Shown here piece by piece: positions 27,315-36,700 of a stretch of DNA of 52,561 nt (position 1 is its first letter; every line of letters starts with the position of its first letter). The position numbers and the translations under genes were made by a program. This DNA comes from Herminiimonas sp. (GTDB lineage Bacteria; Pseudomonadota; Gammaproteobacteria; Burkholderiales; Burkholderiaceae_D). The stretch spans positions 1 through 52,561 of the forward strand of contig DAIDBD010000096.1 in assembly GCA_027310305.1 (NCBI GenBank), given 5' to 3'. A model generated the notes under the pieces. The model searched no databases. It was given only the letters and a program-made list of their open reading frames with translations, and was not told where the DNA came from.

Positions 27315-28532
27315 TCACTTCTGCCATGATGGAGAAGGCCAGATCAACTTGCCAGTCGCAATCTCCTGCGGCCAGACGACTTGCACTTTCCCGTTTTGTA
27401 TCTGCACTGTATATGCGCCTGTGTCAGGAAAGCCGCGCTCATCAAAGGTCAAATTTCCCGCCGGAGTCTTCACTGTAGCTTTATAGAGTGCCTCCTTTAC
27501 CTTTTCGCGGTCTACGGCTCCGGCCTTCTCAAGTGCCTGCACTATGGTCAGGTAAGAAGTAAGGCGGCCAAGGGTCCAGATATAGTCAAACATGTTGACA
27601 TCAGACCGCTGCATCACTGTTTCAACCAAATTACTGTAATCGCCTTTCACCCCGGGATACCAGCTCAGTTCACCTGTCATTCCTTCGACATCTTTTCCTA
27701 CTTGGCGCTGTAGGGCACCGGTCAGCATAGTGTGATGAACGTCCATCGCCCGCACCTTTAGCTGTCGCATCTGCTGAACAAGGGGCACTGAGGCATTGTC
27801 GAAGGAGCTAACGTAAATAATGTCGGCCTTTGCTGCACGAATCTTTGCAATCAATGACGTGAAATCCTTTAATTCAGGTGAAAAGACTTCGTTTCCCATC
27901 ACCGTAAGGCCTTGTTCTTCTGCTTTTTTGCTCCAGGTGGCGGTGATTGCTTTCATCACCGGATTGTCGTGCGTAACAAATAAAATGGATTTGGGCTTTG
28001 GGGTAACCTTTGAAATCATGTCGAAGTAACGTGTCGACCAGTTAGGAACGACCGGGAAAGGCGTGCCCCACACATACTTTAATCCGCGGTCATAAAGATG
28101 AGAGGCTGCAACGTTCGCCATCACCATAGGAATCTTGTGTTTTTCTGCCACCGGCGGAACCGGGCCGCCAATGGACGACCAGTCCGGTCCGACAAAAAAA
28201 TCAACTTTGTCGACAGTAGCCATTCTTTCGTAGAGCTGGAGTGCGGTAGCCGGCACGCTTTGGTCATCGTAAATAACAAATTGAATAGGAAGCTTCTTGT
28301 TGCAGGACTTGATCATTACTCCACCGGATTTATTGATTTCCTCTGCAAAGACTTCGGTCATTTTTCTCCAGCGGTCAGCCAGCGTAGAGAACGGTCCTGT
28401 TTCGGAAATTGTTGTGCCGAGCAGGATTGGATCAGTGCATGAACCGATCGTCGCATTTGCAGGCAAAGCAGTCAGGACCAGAGTGCCGGCAGCAAGAACT
28501 GCGGCTGCCGTGCGGTAAGTTGTTTTATTCAT
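27315..28532 (-). CDS. Periplasmic solute-binding protein of the second Liv-type transporter
   Basis: A 405-residue protein with a Sec signal peptide (AAAVLAAGTLVLTALPANA, cleavage near residue 27) and a type I periplasmic-binding fold (PILLGTTISETGPFSTLADR, CNKKLPIQFVIYDDQSVPA, VDFFVGPDWSSIGGPVPPVA). A pair of cysteines near the mature N-terminus and in the CNKK segment may form a disulfide. It heads an operon with LivH, LivMG, LivF, a membrane hydroxylase and an SDR, so it likely captures that pathway's substrate. The ATG has a GGAGAT box 6 nt upstream. Confidence 0.9.
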   Translation of the reverse strand: MNKTTYRTAAAVLAAGTLVLTALPANATIGSCTDPILLGTTISETGPFSTLADRWRKMTEVFAEEINKSGGVMIKSCNKKLPIQFVIYDDQSVPATALQLYERMATVDKVDFFVGPDWSSIGGPVPPVAEKHKIPMVMANVAASHLYDRGLKYVWGTPFPVVPNWSTRYFDMISKVTPKPKSILFVTHDNPVMKAITATWSKKAEEQGLTVMGNEVFSPELKDFTSLIAKIRAAKADIIYVSSFDNASVPLVQQMRQLKVRAMDVHHTMLTGALQRQVGKDVEGMTGELSWYPGVKGDYSNLVETVMQRSDVNMFDYIWTLGRLTSYLTIVQALEKAGAVDREKVKEALYKATVKTPAGNLTFDERGFPDTGAYTVQIQNGKVQVVWPQEIATGKLIWPSPSWQK

Positions 28533-29142
28533 TTCCGTATCTCCTTAGTTAATTTAATTTAGGCGCAGAACGATAAAACAACTAGTCGCTCCGCAAGATC
28601 TTGCCTACTGTCGCAATACACAGATTTAGATATCCGGGTCTACTGAGCATCTGCTTTTTACAAATCAGGTGTCTTCTAATTATTTAATTGGTCCAAGTAT
28701 AATCATACGAAATACATCATTACTAATAATATTTAATGATATGTAACATCATTTTATTTGATTTAAAGTAGTTCTTGCTGCTATTGGTATTTAAGTTGAA
28801 AGAACCCCCCGCCTAAGGCGATTGCGCGTCTGGCCGCTGAAGGCCATCGAAGTTAAATGGATGTGAATCAGGTGCCGTTCGGGATAAATTCGAACTGCTT
28901 TAATGCCTTGCCCAGCGGAGGGCGTTACGTTGCACTGAAAGCGCTTCATGGTCAGTGGCGCAATTGGGCCAACGCGCGACAATCCCGCTTGACGGTACCA
29001 AACTGCCGTTGCTCGATGCGCGTGGTGCGCCATTGGCTGCTTTATTCATTTCCCGAGAAAACCTTGCATGACGATTGAGTCTGCTGGAAATAACTTCAGT
29101 TAAAGTGATATTATCTTTCGATAGTCACGAGGAAAACGCGTT
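28533..29142. promoter_or_regulatory. Divergent region livK / lysR with AT-rich operator candidate
   Basis: These 610 bp lie between the second Liv operon and the LysR gene. The half near livK is strongly AT-rich and holds the 28-bp block at 28710-28737 listed separately. The part from 28800 to 29060 is more GC-rich and contains short open frames on both strands, such as a plus-strand run ending in PLAALFISRENLA. It may be a gene scrap, but no family was recognised. Confidence 0.5.
28710..28737. promoter_or_regulatory. 28-bp AT-rich block shared with the ubiD/modA region (copy 1)
   Basis: Starts AAATACATCA and ends AATAATATTTAAT. It matches 37024-37051 at 25 of 28 positions, with differences only at 28720, 28721 and 28724. 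Extended to 28744 it forms an imperfect dyad, TACATCATTA then TAATGATATGTA, resembling a LysR T-N11-A site. It lies 178 bp before the livK start and about 400 bp before lysR. Confidence 0.6.
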
Positions 29143-30102
29143 ATGGAATTTCGCCAGGTGCAGTACTTCATATGCCTCTTTGAAGAAGGCACGGTAACCC
29201 GCGCCGCGCGCAGGCTGAATATCGTTCAACCGGCTCTCAGTATGCAGATCGCAAAGCTGGAGGCGGACGTCGATCAACAATTATTCGAACGAACCAAGCA
29301 AGGCATGGTTCCCACTGCAGCGGCACGCCAGATGTATCGCATCTTTTTGCCGATCATGCGCGACTTTTCCCACGCTCGTACCCAGCTTATGAGTGCCGAT
29401 GGCGAAATCAGCGGTCACGTTAACATAGGTCTGATCGCGTCCATTACCGAGGGAGTGCTGGCTGAAACCCTGAGCGAATTTTCAGCGAAGTACCCCAGTG
29501 TTAGCGTCAGAGTAGCGGATGGCTACAGTGCCACCTTGGCCGACTGGGTCGCTGGCGGAAAGATCGACGCAGCGATCATCAACAAGCCGCGCCGCCAGCT
29601 TTCACTCAATGTCGAACACATCGTCGATGAAGAAATGGTGCTTATCACCAGTGCCGGTTTTTCGGCGGTTCTGGCCCCGCGCCTTACGCTCCGCCAGATT
29701 TCTGCGCTTGGACTAACACTGGTCTTGCCGACCCGCGAGCATGGCTTGCGCGGTATTCTTGACAGCTTCGCACAGCACGAAGACGTGGATCTCGCGCCCC
29801 AGTTCGAGATCGACTCGCTGGTGACGACTGTGAAGCTGGTCGAACAAACCCAGCTGGCGACCCTCCTGCCGCGCATCGCGGTACATCGCGGCCTCAGCGA
29901 AGGACGGCTAAGGTCGCATGCAATCGTGTCGCCGCGGCTGATCCGGCAGGTAGTTGCCATTTCGCATCCTCGCCGACCGCTGAATTCTGCAACGAGCGCG
30001 TTCATTGCGCTGTTGACGCAACAGATCCGAAGGCGTACTCAGGAGCAGACCTCGGACGAGGCAAATGTAGCGTTAAGCAGCACCGAGGTGACCCCTAACT
30101 AA
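29143..30102 (+). CDS. LysR family transcriptional regulator
   Basis: A 319-residue protein. The HTH reads MEFRQVQYFICLFEEGTVTR, then AARRLNIVQPALSMQIAKLE with the QPALSMQIAKLE recognition helix. The effector domain starts near residue 90 (HVNIGLIASITEGVLAETLS). The wording is close to the NAC/CbbR-like group of aromatic and nitrogen-pathway LysR proteins. It is divergent from the second Liv operon and convergent with the aldehyde dehydrogenase gene. A GAGGAAAA box precedes the ATG. It is a candidate for binding the 28-bp block that occurs upstream of both the Liv and ubiD operons. Confidence 0.92.
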   Translation: MEFRQVQYFICLFEEGTVTRAARRLNIVQPALSMQIAKLEADVDQQLFERTKQGMVPTAAARQMYRIFLPIMRDFSHARTQLMSADGEISGHVNIGLIASITEGVLAETLSEFSAKYPSVSVRVADGYSATLADWVAGGKIDAAIINKPRRQLSLNVEHIVDEEMVLITSAGFSAVLAPRLTLRQISALGLTLVLPTREHGLRGILDSFAQHEDVDLAPQFEIDSLVTTVKLVEQTQLATLLPRIAVHRGLSEGRLRSHAIVSPRLIRQVVAISHPRRPLNSATSAFIALLTQQIRRRTQEQTSDEANVALSSTEVTPN

Positions 30103-30184
30103 ATAAACAGGCGTTCCAGACGCATGCAGCAGGGCATCGGTAATCGCGCCCAAGCGGCCATGCACCTGCGGTTCGATTTCCTGC

Positions 30185-31639
30185 TCAGACTACACCGACG
30201 CTGCGGAAAATGTGTTTGGTTTCAAGGAAATCGGCCAGCCCCTCATACCCATGCAGGCGACCGATACCGCTGCGCCGGTACCCCCCAGTCTCGGCTTCGG
30301 CAAACATCCTGTTGTGATCATTAATCCAGACTGTGCCGTTGCGAAGCGCCCGTGCGATACGCATGCCACGGTCGCCATCCTTGCTCCAAACGCTTGCCGA
30401 CAGGCCAAATACCGTATGGTTTGCGCGTGCTACTGCCTCCTGTTCGTCGTCGAATTTTTCAAGTACGACAAAAGGACCGAAGATTTCTTCCTGGCAGAAA
30501 AAAGCGCCTGTATCGCGATGCGAAACCAGTGTGGGCGTCATGAAATAGCCTTCAGCCAGCGCGCCGCCCAGGCGGCCGCCTCGCAAAACCACTTCGTCAC
30601 ACGTATCAAGAGCACGCTGCACATGATCATCAACCGTCTCAACTGCACGCGCATCGATCAGCGGCCCCATAGTAACGTTTGATGCATCGCCAGGTGCGAC
30701 AACGATCGCCTCGAACGCGGCCTTCAGGGCGATCTTCATTTCGTCATAGCACGACGCATGCACGAGCACCCGGCGTACCGCCGTGCATTGCTGTCCCGAG
30801 ATGATGGTGGCCGCTGCGGCGATACGCGTCGCGGTCGCTCCGATATCGATATCAGGGAAAACGATGGCACAGGACTTCCCTCCCAGCTCCAGAGACAGTT
30901 TTTTCATCGTCGCCGCAGCTGCCGCCATAATGCGCTGGCCGGTCAGGTTTGATCCGGTGAAGCTCAATACATCAACATCCTCGGACGCTACCAGTTCCTG
31001 TGCGACCGCACTACCGGTTTCCGACACCAAATTCAGTACACCGTTGGGAAGCAGCTCGATGGCGGCAAGTTCCCGCAGTACCTGCCCAGTAATTTGTGCA
31101 GTCTGCGCCGCCGGCTTGATGACCACTGTGCAGCCGGCAGCCAAGGCCGGCCCGAGCGCACGCACCAGCAGGATAATCGGCGCATTCCAGGGAATGATCA
31201 GTCCTGCCACGCCTGCGGCTTCACGCAGTGTCGCCGAGTAGGCGCCCGGCTCCACCTCCATGAAGTGGCCGGGAATATGCCGCGTGAGGCCGGCGTAATA
31301 GCGGATCTCTGAAATTGCGAAAGCCATTTCTCCGCGCGCCTGCGCAAGGATCTTTCCATTTTCCTTCGACAGCAGCGCGGCGAGGTCGCTGCGGCGCTCG
31401 AGGCGGTCCGCCCATTGCAGCAATACAGTTTGCCTGTCACGAGCGTGATGCGCCCACTGGGTAGTTTCGAAAGCACGCTTAGCCGCCGCAATTGCGATAC
31501 GTGCGTCGTCCCGGCCGCTATCGGCAAGTGTGCCGATGCGGGTACCATTGGCGGGATTAATGCTTGGAGCGGTTGTCCCGTTAATGGCGGGCTGCCACTG
31601 ACCATCAATCAGGTTGAGTGCGTTAAGCTGAGCATCCAT
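30185..31639 (-). CDS. NAD(P)-dependent aldehyde dehydrogenase
   Basis: A 484-residue ALDH-superfamily protein with a complete active site: Asn152 in IPWNAP, Glu251 in LELGGK, and nucleophile Cys285 in SGQQCTAVRR; FTGSNLTGQ (228-236) is the cofactor loop and IFGPF is present near the C-terminal third. It oxidises an aldehyde to a carboxylic acid. It closes the operon that begins with ubiD, 71 bp after the transporter permease gene. The combination suggests an aromatic aldehyde such as a benzaldehyde, but this is an inference from context. Confidence 0.92.
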   Translation of the reverse strand: MDAQLNALNLIDGQWQPAINGTTAPSINPANGTRIGTLADSGRDDARIAIAAAKRAFETTQWAHHARDRQTVLLQWADRLERRSDLAALLSKENGKILAQARGEMAFAISEIRYYAGLTRHIPGHFMEVEPGAYSATLREAAGVAGLIIPWNAPIILLVRALGPALAAGCTVVIKPAAQTAQITGQVLRELAAIELLPNGVLNLVSETGSAVAQELVASEDVDVLSFTGSNLTGQRIMAAAAATMKKLSLELGGKSCAIVFPDIDIGATATRIAAAATIISGQQCTAVRRVLVHASCYDEMKIALKAAFEAIVVAPGDASNVTMGPLIDARAVETVDDHVQRALDTCDEVVLRGGRLGGALAEGYFMTPTLVSHRDTGAFFCQEEIFGPFVVLEKFDDEQEAVARANHTVFGLSASVWSKDGDRGMRIARALRNGTVWINDHNRMFAEAETGGYRRSGIGRLHGYEGLADFLETKHIFRSVGVV

Positions 31640-31710
31640 GCTGAAATTCCTTGTACGCTAATGTTGACTCTCTCCTCTGTCGGAGGAGCGTTAAAATACT
31701 GATGGCGCTT

Positions 31711-32484
31711 TTAACGCTCTTGCTTCCACGGCAGAATCCAGCCCTCGATTTCATTCAGGATCAGCGTCAGTAGAAAGCCCAGGATGGAAATGACGATCAG
31801 GCCTACGTACATGGTTTCTACCGATAACACCTGCCAGGCGTCCCAGATCATGAAGCCAATGCCGGTTTTCGCACCTACCATCTCGGCAATTGCGATCAGG
31901 ATAAGGCCCATTCCGATGCCAAGCTTGATGCCGGCCATGATCGACGGCAGCGCACCTGGCAAGGCAATGGTTCGGAAGGTCTGCCAGCGACTTGCGCGAA
32001 AATTCTTTCCGACATCGAGATAGATTTTGTCGATTTGCATCACGCCAGTGATAGTGTTGATGACCACTGGATAAAACACGCCGAGCGCCACCATGACGAT
32101 CTTTGACGCTTCGCCGAGGCCGAAGATCAGAAGGATCAATGGCAGAATTGCGCTCTTTGGAACCGGATAGGTCGCCGAAATGAGCGGATCAATAGCTGCG
32201 CGCAACGGACGGTACAGCCCCATCAGGATTCCGATCACCAGCGCCGGAATGCCGCCCAGCAAAGAACCCCACAGCAGGCGCTGCAGGCTGGCAGACAGGT
32301 TGGTCCATAGCTCGCCGGTACCGGACAACTCAATCATTTTTGCGACAATGCTGGTTGGCGATGGAAAAAAACGCGTGTCGATCAAGCCGGCTCGCGCGCT
32401 AAGTTCCCATACCAATAGCAGCAGCAGCGGCGATAGCACGCCGACCATGCGTTCCTGGGTTTTCTGGCTTATCTTCACGGTCAT
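31711..32484 (-). CDS. ABC transporter permease (TauC/SsuC-like)
   Basis: About 257 residues from the ATG at 32484, which overlaps the upstream ATPase stop as ATGA and has a GGAGGAGG box; the longer frame to 32541 lies inside the ATPase gene. It has about six transmembrane segments and the binding-protein-dependent permease EAA-like loop near FRASRWQTFRTIALPGALPS (G and P conserved). It forms the channel of a nitrate/sulfonate/taurine-type importer together with the neighbouring ATPase and NMT1-like binding protein. Confidence 0.92.
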   Translation of the reverse strand: MTVKISQKTQERMVGVLSPLLLLLVWELSARAGLIDTRFFPSPTSIVAKMIELSGTGELWTNLSASLQRLLWGSLLGGIPALVIGILMGLYRPLRAAIDPLISATYPVPKSAILPLILLIFGLGEASKIVMVALGVFYPVVINTITGVMQIDKIYLDVGKNFRASRWQTFRTIALPGALPSIMAGIKLGIGMGLILIAIAEMVGAKTGIGFMIWDAWQVLSVETMYVGLIVISILGFLLTLILNEIEGWILPWKQER

Positions 32485-33299
32485 GTCCGTGCCTCCTCCT
32501 GAGCTTTGGCCCGTTGCACTTCTTCGCGCAGGTGGCCCCAAATCTGGTAGACCATTTCGCCGTAGGCCGGCAAGGACCTCAGTTCAAGCACGTTGCGCGG
32601 GCGCGCAAACGGCACATCAATGATCGCTTTCACTTGACCCGGGTGAGCGGACATCACCATAATTTTGTCCCCCAAAGTTACCGCCTCGTCGACACTGTGA
32701 GTAATGAAGACCACCGTTTTTTTATCTTCTTCCCAAATCCGCAGCACTTCTTCCTGCAACAGCGTCTTGTTTTGCTCGTCAAGAGCAGAAAACGGCTCGT
32801 CCATTAGCAAGATTTCCGGATCGTTGGCGAAAGCGCGCGCAATCGACACACGCTGCTTCATGCCGCCAGACAGCTGATGCGGAAAATGCTTAGCGAACCT
32901 GGTCAGACCGGTCTTGTCGAGATAATGACCGACCGTTTCGCGGATTTGTGCGTCGGGAATGCCCCGCATCTTAAGCCCGTAGGCGGCGTTGTCCCACACG
33001 CTCATCCACGGGAAGATCGAATCTCCCTGAAAAACCATTGAATTGCTCGGCCTTCCCGGCTGGTCTGCGCGTACCTCGACAGTGCCTCGACTGGGTTTTT
33101 CGAGCTCGGCCAAGATGCGCAGCAAGGTTGTCTTACCGCAGCCGCTAGGGCCGACAATGACAAAAAATGTGCCTGGCGCGATGTCGAGTGAAATATTGTC
33201 GATCGCGGTAAACATTTCCCCCTTGGTAGGAAATTGCTTCGTCAGATTGGCAATGCGTATCTTGGGAACAGTCGCCTGCGATGTGTCATTTAATCTCAT
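32481..33299 (-). CDS. ABC transporter ATPase (TauB/SsuB-like)
   Basis: About 272 residues from the ATG at 33299; a TTG 36 bp upstream is less likely. It has Walker A GPSGCGKTT, Q loop MVFQGDSIFPW, signature LSGGMKQRVSIARAF, Walker B ILLMDEPFSALDEQ, and H-loop VFITHSVDEAV. The Q loop and the ALDEQ wording place it in the nitrate/sulfonate/taurine family. It energises the importer between the ubiX and aldehyde dehydrogenase genes. Confidence 0.92.
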   Translation of the reverse strand: MRLNDTSQATVPKIRIANLTKQFPTKGEMFTAIDNISLDIAPGTFFVIVGPSGCGKTTLLRILAELEKPSRGTVEVRADQPGRPSNSMVFQGDSIFPWMSVWDNAAYGLKMRGIPDAQIRETVGHYLDKTGLTRFAKHFPHQLSGGMKQRVSIARAFANDPEILLMDEPFSALDEQNKTLLQEEVLRIWEEDKKTVVFITHSVDEAVTLGDKIMVMSAHPGQVKAIIDVPFARPRNVLELRSLPAYGEMVYQIWGHLREEVQRAKAQEEART

Positions 33300-33349
33300 A
33301 TGCCGCTTGTTGGAATGATGGAACGGAACAGTCAAAAAAATGGGCTTGC

Positions 33350-34435
33350 CTACCTCTTGGGCTGGTACGGGCCTAGTTCTTTGAGCGCTGCGGCGGCGAA
33401 GGAAGTGTCGATCACCTGCTCGACAGTTGACGTCCCTTCCAGATATCCCTGCTGTTTGTAGAACTGGTAGTCCTTAAGCAGGCTAGCCTCATTGATTTTG
33501 CCATCCGGGTGAATACCATTTGGCGTCATTTTGCTGTAAAGCCCCGGATCCTTTACGTTACTATCCTTTGTTAATATCGCGATCACTTCGGCTGCGTTCG
33601 GGCCGGCAAACTTGCCATCCTTAAGCGCGTCGTTATAAAAGCGCGCGCCTTTCAAATAGGCCACCATGAATTTTTTGGCGACTTGAGGATTTTTCTTTAT
33701 GAAGTCGCCGCCATACAGCAATACCGCAATCTGCTGGTTCGGGTACGGGTCATCCTCGTTCAGCTTGACCGCTGCGCCGCGTTCGATTGCCTGGCTTGCC
33801 GATGGCTCGGTGGTAACACTGGCATCAATGGCGCCATTCATCAGCGCTGCTACGTGCTGGGGATAGCCGATGTACTCGTGCTGCACATCCTTGTAGCTTA
33901 ATCCGCCCTTTTGGAGCGCTTCGTTGAGCTTCGAGCCAGGCGAGCCTCCCTTGCCCGCTTCGGCCACCTTCATGCCTTTCAAGTCCTTGTAGCTCTTGAC
34001 CTGACCGCTGTCGACCAAGGCCTTTCGCACCAGAATCGGCATGTAATCGTACCCCGGCGGGGTCGACCCCTTGTCGGCCACTACCTTTATATCGATCCCG
34101 CGCGCAGCGGCATTAAACAGCCCGGCCGACATTGCACCGGCAGCCACTTCTAGCTGACCCGTTCCCAGTGGCGCAATCATCTTCGGACCGGCGTCAAAGG
34201 AAACGAAAGTGATCTTGATCCCTTGCTGCGTAAAATATCCTTTATTGTTTGCGATAAAGAACGGCGCATCGCTGATCACATTGTTGATCCCGACGCGTAC
34301 CTCGATCAGTTCGGCAGCTGCGGCAGGCACGGTCGTGATGCCTGAAGCAATTAGCAGCGCTACGGTCGAGACTGCCTTATTCCAGCTACGAATTCGGGCT
34401 AATGGTGCTGTGGAAAGGCGTTGTACGTTCGTCAT
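33350..34435 (-). CDS. NMT1/TauA-type periplasmic substrate-binding protein
   Basis: A 361-residue protein with a Sec signal peptide (VSTVALLIASGITTVPAAAA, cleavage near residue 40). The binding fold reads RVGINNVISDAPFFIANNKG, then YFTQQGIKITFVSFDAGP and GTGQLEVAAGAMSAGLFNAA, the NMT1/SsuA pattern. It captures the ligand for the adjoining permease and ATPase. It lies 196 bp after ubiX; that gap holds a hairpin TTTTGAA / TTCAAAA (34538-34557) that could cut or slow transcription between the enzyme and transporter genes. The ligand is unknown; the ubiD context suggests an aromatic carboxylate such as a phthalate. Confidence 0.9.
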   Translation of the reverse strand: MTNVQRLSTAPLARIRSWNKAVSTVALLIASGITTVPAAAAELIEVRVGINNVISDAPFFIANNKGYFTQQGIKITFVSFDAGPKMIAPLGTGQLEVAAGAMSAGLFNAAARGIDIKVVADKGSTPPGYDYMPILVRKALVDSGQVKSYKDLKGMKVAEAGKGGSPGSKLNEALQKGGLSYKDVQHEYIGYPQHVAALMNGAIDASVTTEPSASQAIERGAAVKLNEDDPYPNQQIAVLLYGGDFIKKNPQVAKKFMVAYLKGARFYNDALKDGKFAGPNAAEVIAILTKDSNVKDPGLYSKMTPNGIHPDGKINEASLLKDYQFYKQQGYLEGTSTVEQVIDTSFAAAALKELGPYQPKR

Positions 34436-34631
34436 GGTTTGTCTCCAAATGATGTAGCTGCAAAAAAAGCCTCTTTATGAATAACGTCTGCACGCTGGGG
34501 CTTGATGCCGATTTCAACATGAAGGGCGCCGAGATCTTTTGAAAAAATATTCAAAATGTTTAAGTTGAGCCTCCGTGCTGCCCCTTTATTTTCATGTGAT
34601 AGCGTTCGTTGGCAGCGCATTTCGGTATAAG

Positions 34632-35249
34632 TTAGTCGCTTCCCTGATCGGCCTGGATCAACTTGTTGATTCCTTCCCAGCGTTTTACCAAACTTGCATG
34701 CGGAATCGAAAACAGGTCGAGCACCCGTCCTACCGTATGGTTCACGATGTCATCCAGGGTCTGTGGTTGGGTGTAAAAGGCCGGGACCGGCGGGAACACA
34801 ATAGCGCCCATTTCAGTCACGGCAGTCATGTTGCGCAGATGAGCCAGATTCAGCGGCGTTTCGCGCGCCAGCAATACCAGCTTGCGGCGTTCTTTCAGGA
34901 TCACGTCGGCAGCGCGGCTAACCAGATTGTCGGCGAAGCCATGCGCGATGCCGGCAAGCGTCTTCATCGAACATGGGGCGATGACCATTCCCGTGCAGGT
35001 AAACGAACCGCTGGCGATGGTGGCGCCGATATCTTTGACGTTATGCACGACATCGGCGAGTGCCTCGATGTCGGCGCGCTTCAACGACAATTCCTGCGTC
35101 GCAGTCAATGCTCCTGATGCGGACATCACTAGATGCGTCTCACAGACACCAGACGCGCGCAGCTGCTCCAGAATGCGCACGCCGTACACCGCACCGCTGG
35201 CACCGGTAATGGCGACAATCAGGCGTGGCTTCGAGACGGGTGTATTCAT
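34632..35249 (-). CDS. Flavin prenyltransferase UbiX family
   Basis: A 205-residue protein with IVAITGASGAVYGVRILEQL at the N-terminus (FMN phosphate loop), SGSFTCTGMVIAPCSMKTLA (the conserved S/T-rich segment and PCSMKT motif), RAADVILKERRKLVLLARET, and the PPVPAFYTQPQTLDD loop. UbiX attaches dimethylallyl to FMN and makes the prenyl-FMN cofactor needed by UbiD decarboxylases. It overlaps ubiD by 4 bp (ATGA), so the pair is translated together. It may be a pathway-specific paralogue of the housekeeping ubiquinone UbiX. Confidence 0.94.
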   Translation of the reverse strand: MNTPVSKPRLIVAITGASGAVYGVRILEQLRASGVCETHLVMSASGALTATQELSLKRADIEALADVVHNVKDIGATIASGSFTCTGMVIAPCSMKTLAGIAHGFADNLVSRAADVILKERRKLVLLARETPLNLAHLRNMTAVTEMGAIVFPPVPAFYTQPQTLDDIVNHTVGRVLDLFSIPHASLVKRWEGINKLIQADQGSD

Positions 35250-36700
35250 GTTTGTGTCACGCTAGACCAGTCTATCGTGACATCGGTCAGGATTTCCTTG
35301 CTCAGGTCAACTTCATCCTCACCCGGTACGCGCACCTTTGTAAACACGTGCTCGTGATACGACACCGGTTTGGTGGCGTCGAGCCCCATCTTTGCGCTGA
35401 TTCCCTGCATGTGCATCGGAGGCGGTCCGCCATCAGGCGTTTCCTTGCCTATGGTGGTCGAAGGATCGAGAACTGAGCCCTGTGCTCCAGAAATTACAAT
35501 CAGGTCGCGGTCTGCCTGGAATCGGGTCGCCACTGCCCATTCGACCTGCTGCGGATCGTGCACGTCGACATCGACGTCAACTACCGTTACCTGCTTGATA
35601 TCGTAGTGAGCACCGAATGCACACAGGATCACGTTTTTCGGCTCGCCCTCGCGACGCTTTTCGAACTTCACATGAAGGTGATAACGGCCGACACCGCCGA
35701 TCGACAGGTGCACATCCTTCACTCCCGGGAAACTGCGCTGCAGATGCGCAAGCAACGTGGCCTCGCGCGGTATCGAACCGAGCAGAAGGTGTTCCATTTC
35801 CGCCGGTACGATGGTGTGGAAGATGGGCGACTTGCGATGCGTAATCAAGTCAACCTGAATCACTTCGCGGTTTTCCTTGGCACTGTAATATTTTGGAAAT
35901 TCGCCGAACGGCCCTTCCGGCTCACGCACCTTGGGCAATAGGCGGCCTTCAATAACAATTTCGGCGTTGGCAGGCACGCGCACGTCACTGGTCATGCATT
36001 TGACGACACGCAATGGCGCACCCTGCAATGCGCCGGCGATTTCCAGTTCATCATGGTCGATGGGCGTAATCGCCTGCGACGCAAGCAATGTAAGTGGATC
36101 AGCACCGATTACGATCGCGACTGACAGCGGCGTGTTGTTGGCTTCGGCCGCTTGGTAGAACGCGAACAGGTGACGCGGCAGCATCAGGATTGCCATGCGA
36201 TCTTTCGCATGTACCTGAATGCGATTGATCGATACGTTCTGGATGCCAGTGACCGGATTGCGGGCAATGACCATGCCTGCAGTAATGTAGGGGCCGTTGT
36301 CATGCTCGCTATGGGTCGGAATCGGCAGCAAGCCGTGCAGGTCGATCTCATGATGGACGACTTGCTGGCAAGCGGCTTCGCCGCCTGGAACTTCCTGGCA
36401 CGGCAGCGGATTGTCCGCCGCGCGGCGGTAAGCCTCCAGCAAGCCGGACTGCGGCACACCCATTGCTTCGGCGATCCAGGCACGACGCGACATAAAACCC
36501 GAGATGATTGGAATCGCATGGCCGTCGGGCTTTGGAAAGAACGCTGCCTGGCGGCCATCGAGGCACTTGGCGATCGCGGCAAGGCGATGCTTGAGCGCTA
36601 CGTTCTCACGGATGACTGCCACGCGTCCAGTCGCGCTCAATTGGGTGAGCCATTGACGTAAGTCTCGGACGGCTGCGCCGGGCGCGGTCGTTGGATTCAT
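35246..36700 (-). CDS. UbiD family prenyl-FMN-dependent (de)carboxylase
   Basis: A 484-residue protein of normal UbiD length. It includes VSINRIQVHAKDRMAILMLP (the SINR-type prFMN binding segment), EGPFGEFPKYYS (the E/R/E catalytic region), PAEMEHLLLGSIPREATLL and the C-terminal lobe with ATRFQADRDLIVISGAQGS, then SVLDPST. These enzymes decarboxylate aromatic or unsaturated acids reversibly. It is the first gene of the operon with ubiX, a TauABC-type importer and an aldehyde dehydrogenase, so the imported acid is probably the substrate. An AAGGTG box precedes the ATG. The clade cannot be fixed by eye. Confidence 0.93.
   Translation of the reverse strand: MNPTTAPGAAVRDLRQWLTQLSATGRVAVIRENVALKHRLAAIAKCLDGRQAAFFPKPDGHAIPIISGFMSRRAWIAEAMGVPQSGLLEAYRRAADNPLPCQEVPGGEAACQQVVHHEIDLHGLLPIPTHSEHDNGPYITAGMVIARNPVTGIQNVSINRIQVHAKDRMAILMLPRHLFAFYQAAEANNTPLSVAIVIGADPLTLLASQAITPIDHDELEIAGALQGAPLRVVKCMTSDVRVPANAEIVIEGRLLPKVREPEGPFGEFPKYYSAKENREVIQVDLITHRKSPIFHTIVPAEMEHLLLGSIPREATLLAHLQRSFPGVKDVHLSIGGVGRYHLHVKFEKRREGEPKNVILCAFGAHYDIKQVTVVDVDVDVHDPQQVEWAVATRFQADRDLIVISGAQGSVLDPSTTIGKETPDGGPPPMHMQGISAKMGLDATKPVSYHEHVFTKVRVPGEDEVDLSKEILTDVTIDWSSVTQT

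Noticed and set aside
28791-29078. Overlapping short frames on both strands before the LysR gene
   Set aside because: No recognised domain; looks like decayed DNA, and no frame has convincing start signals.
30073-30177. Minus-strand frame ending TDALLHASGTPVYLVRG, resembling the tail of a universal stress protein
   Set aside because: It has no start, overlaps the LysR 3' end, and the similarity is only about 16 residues; it could be chance or a scrap.
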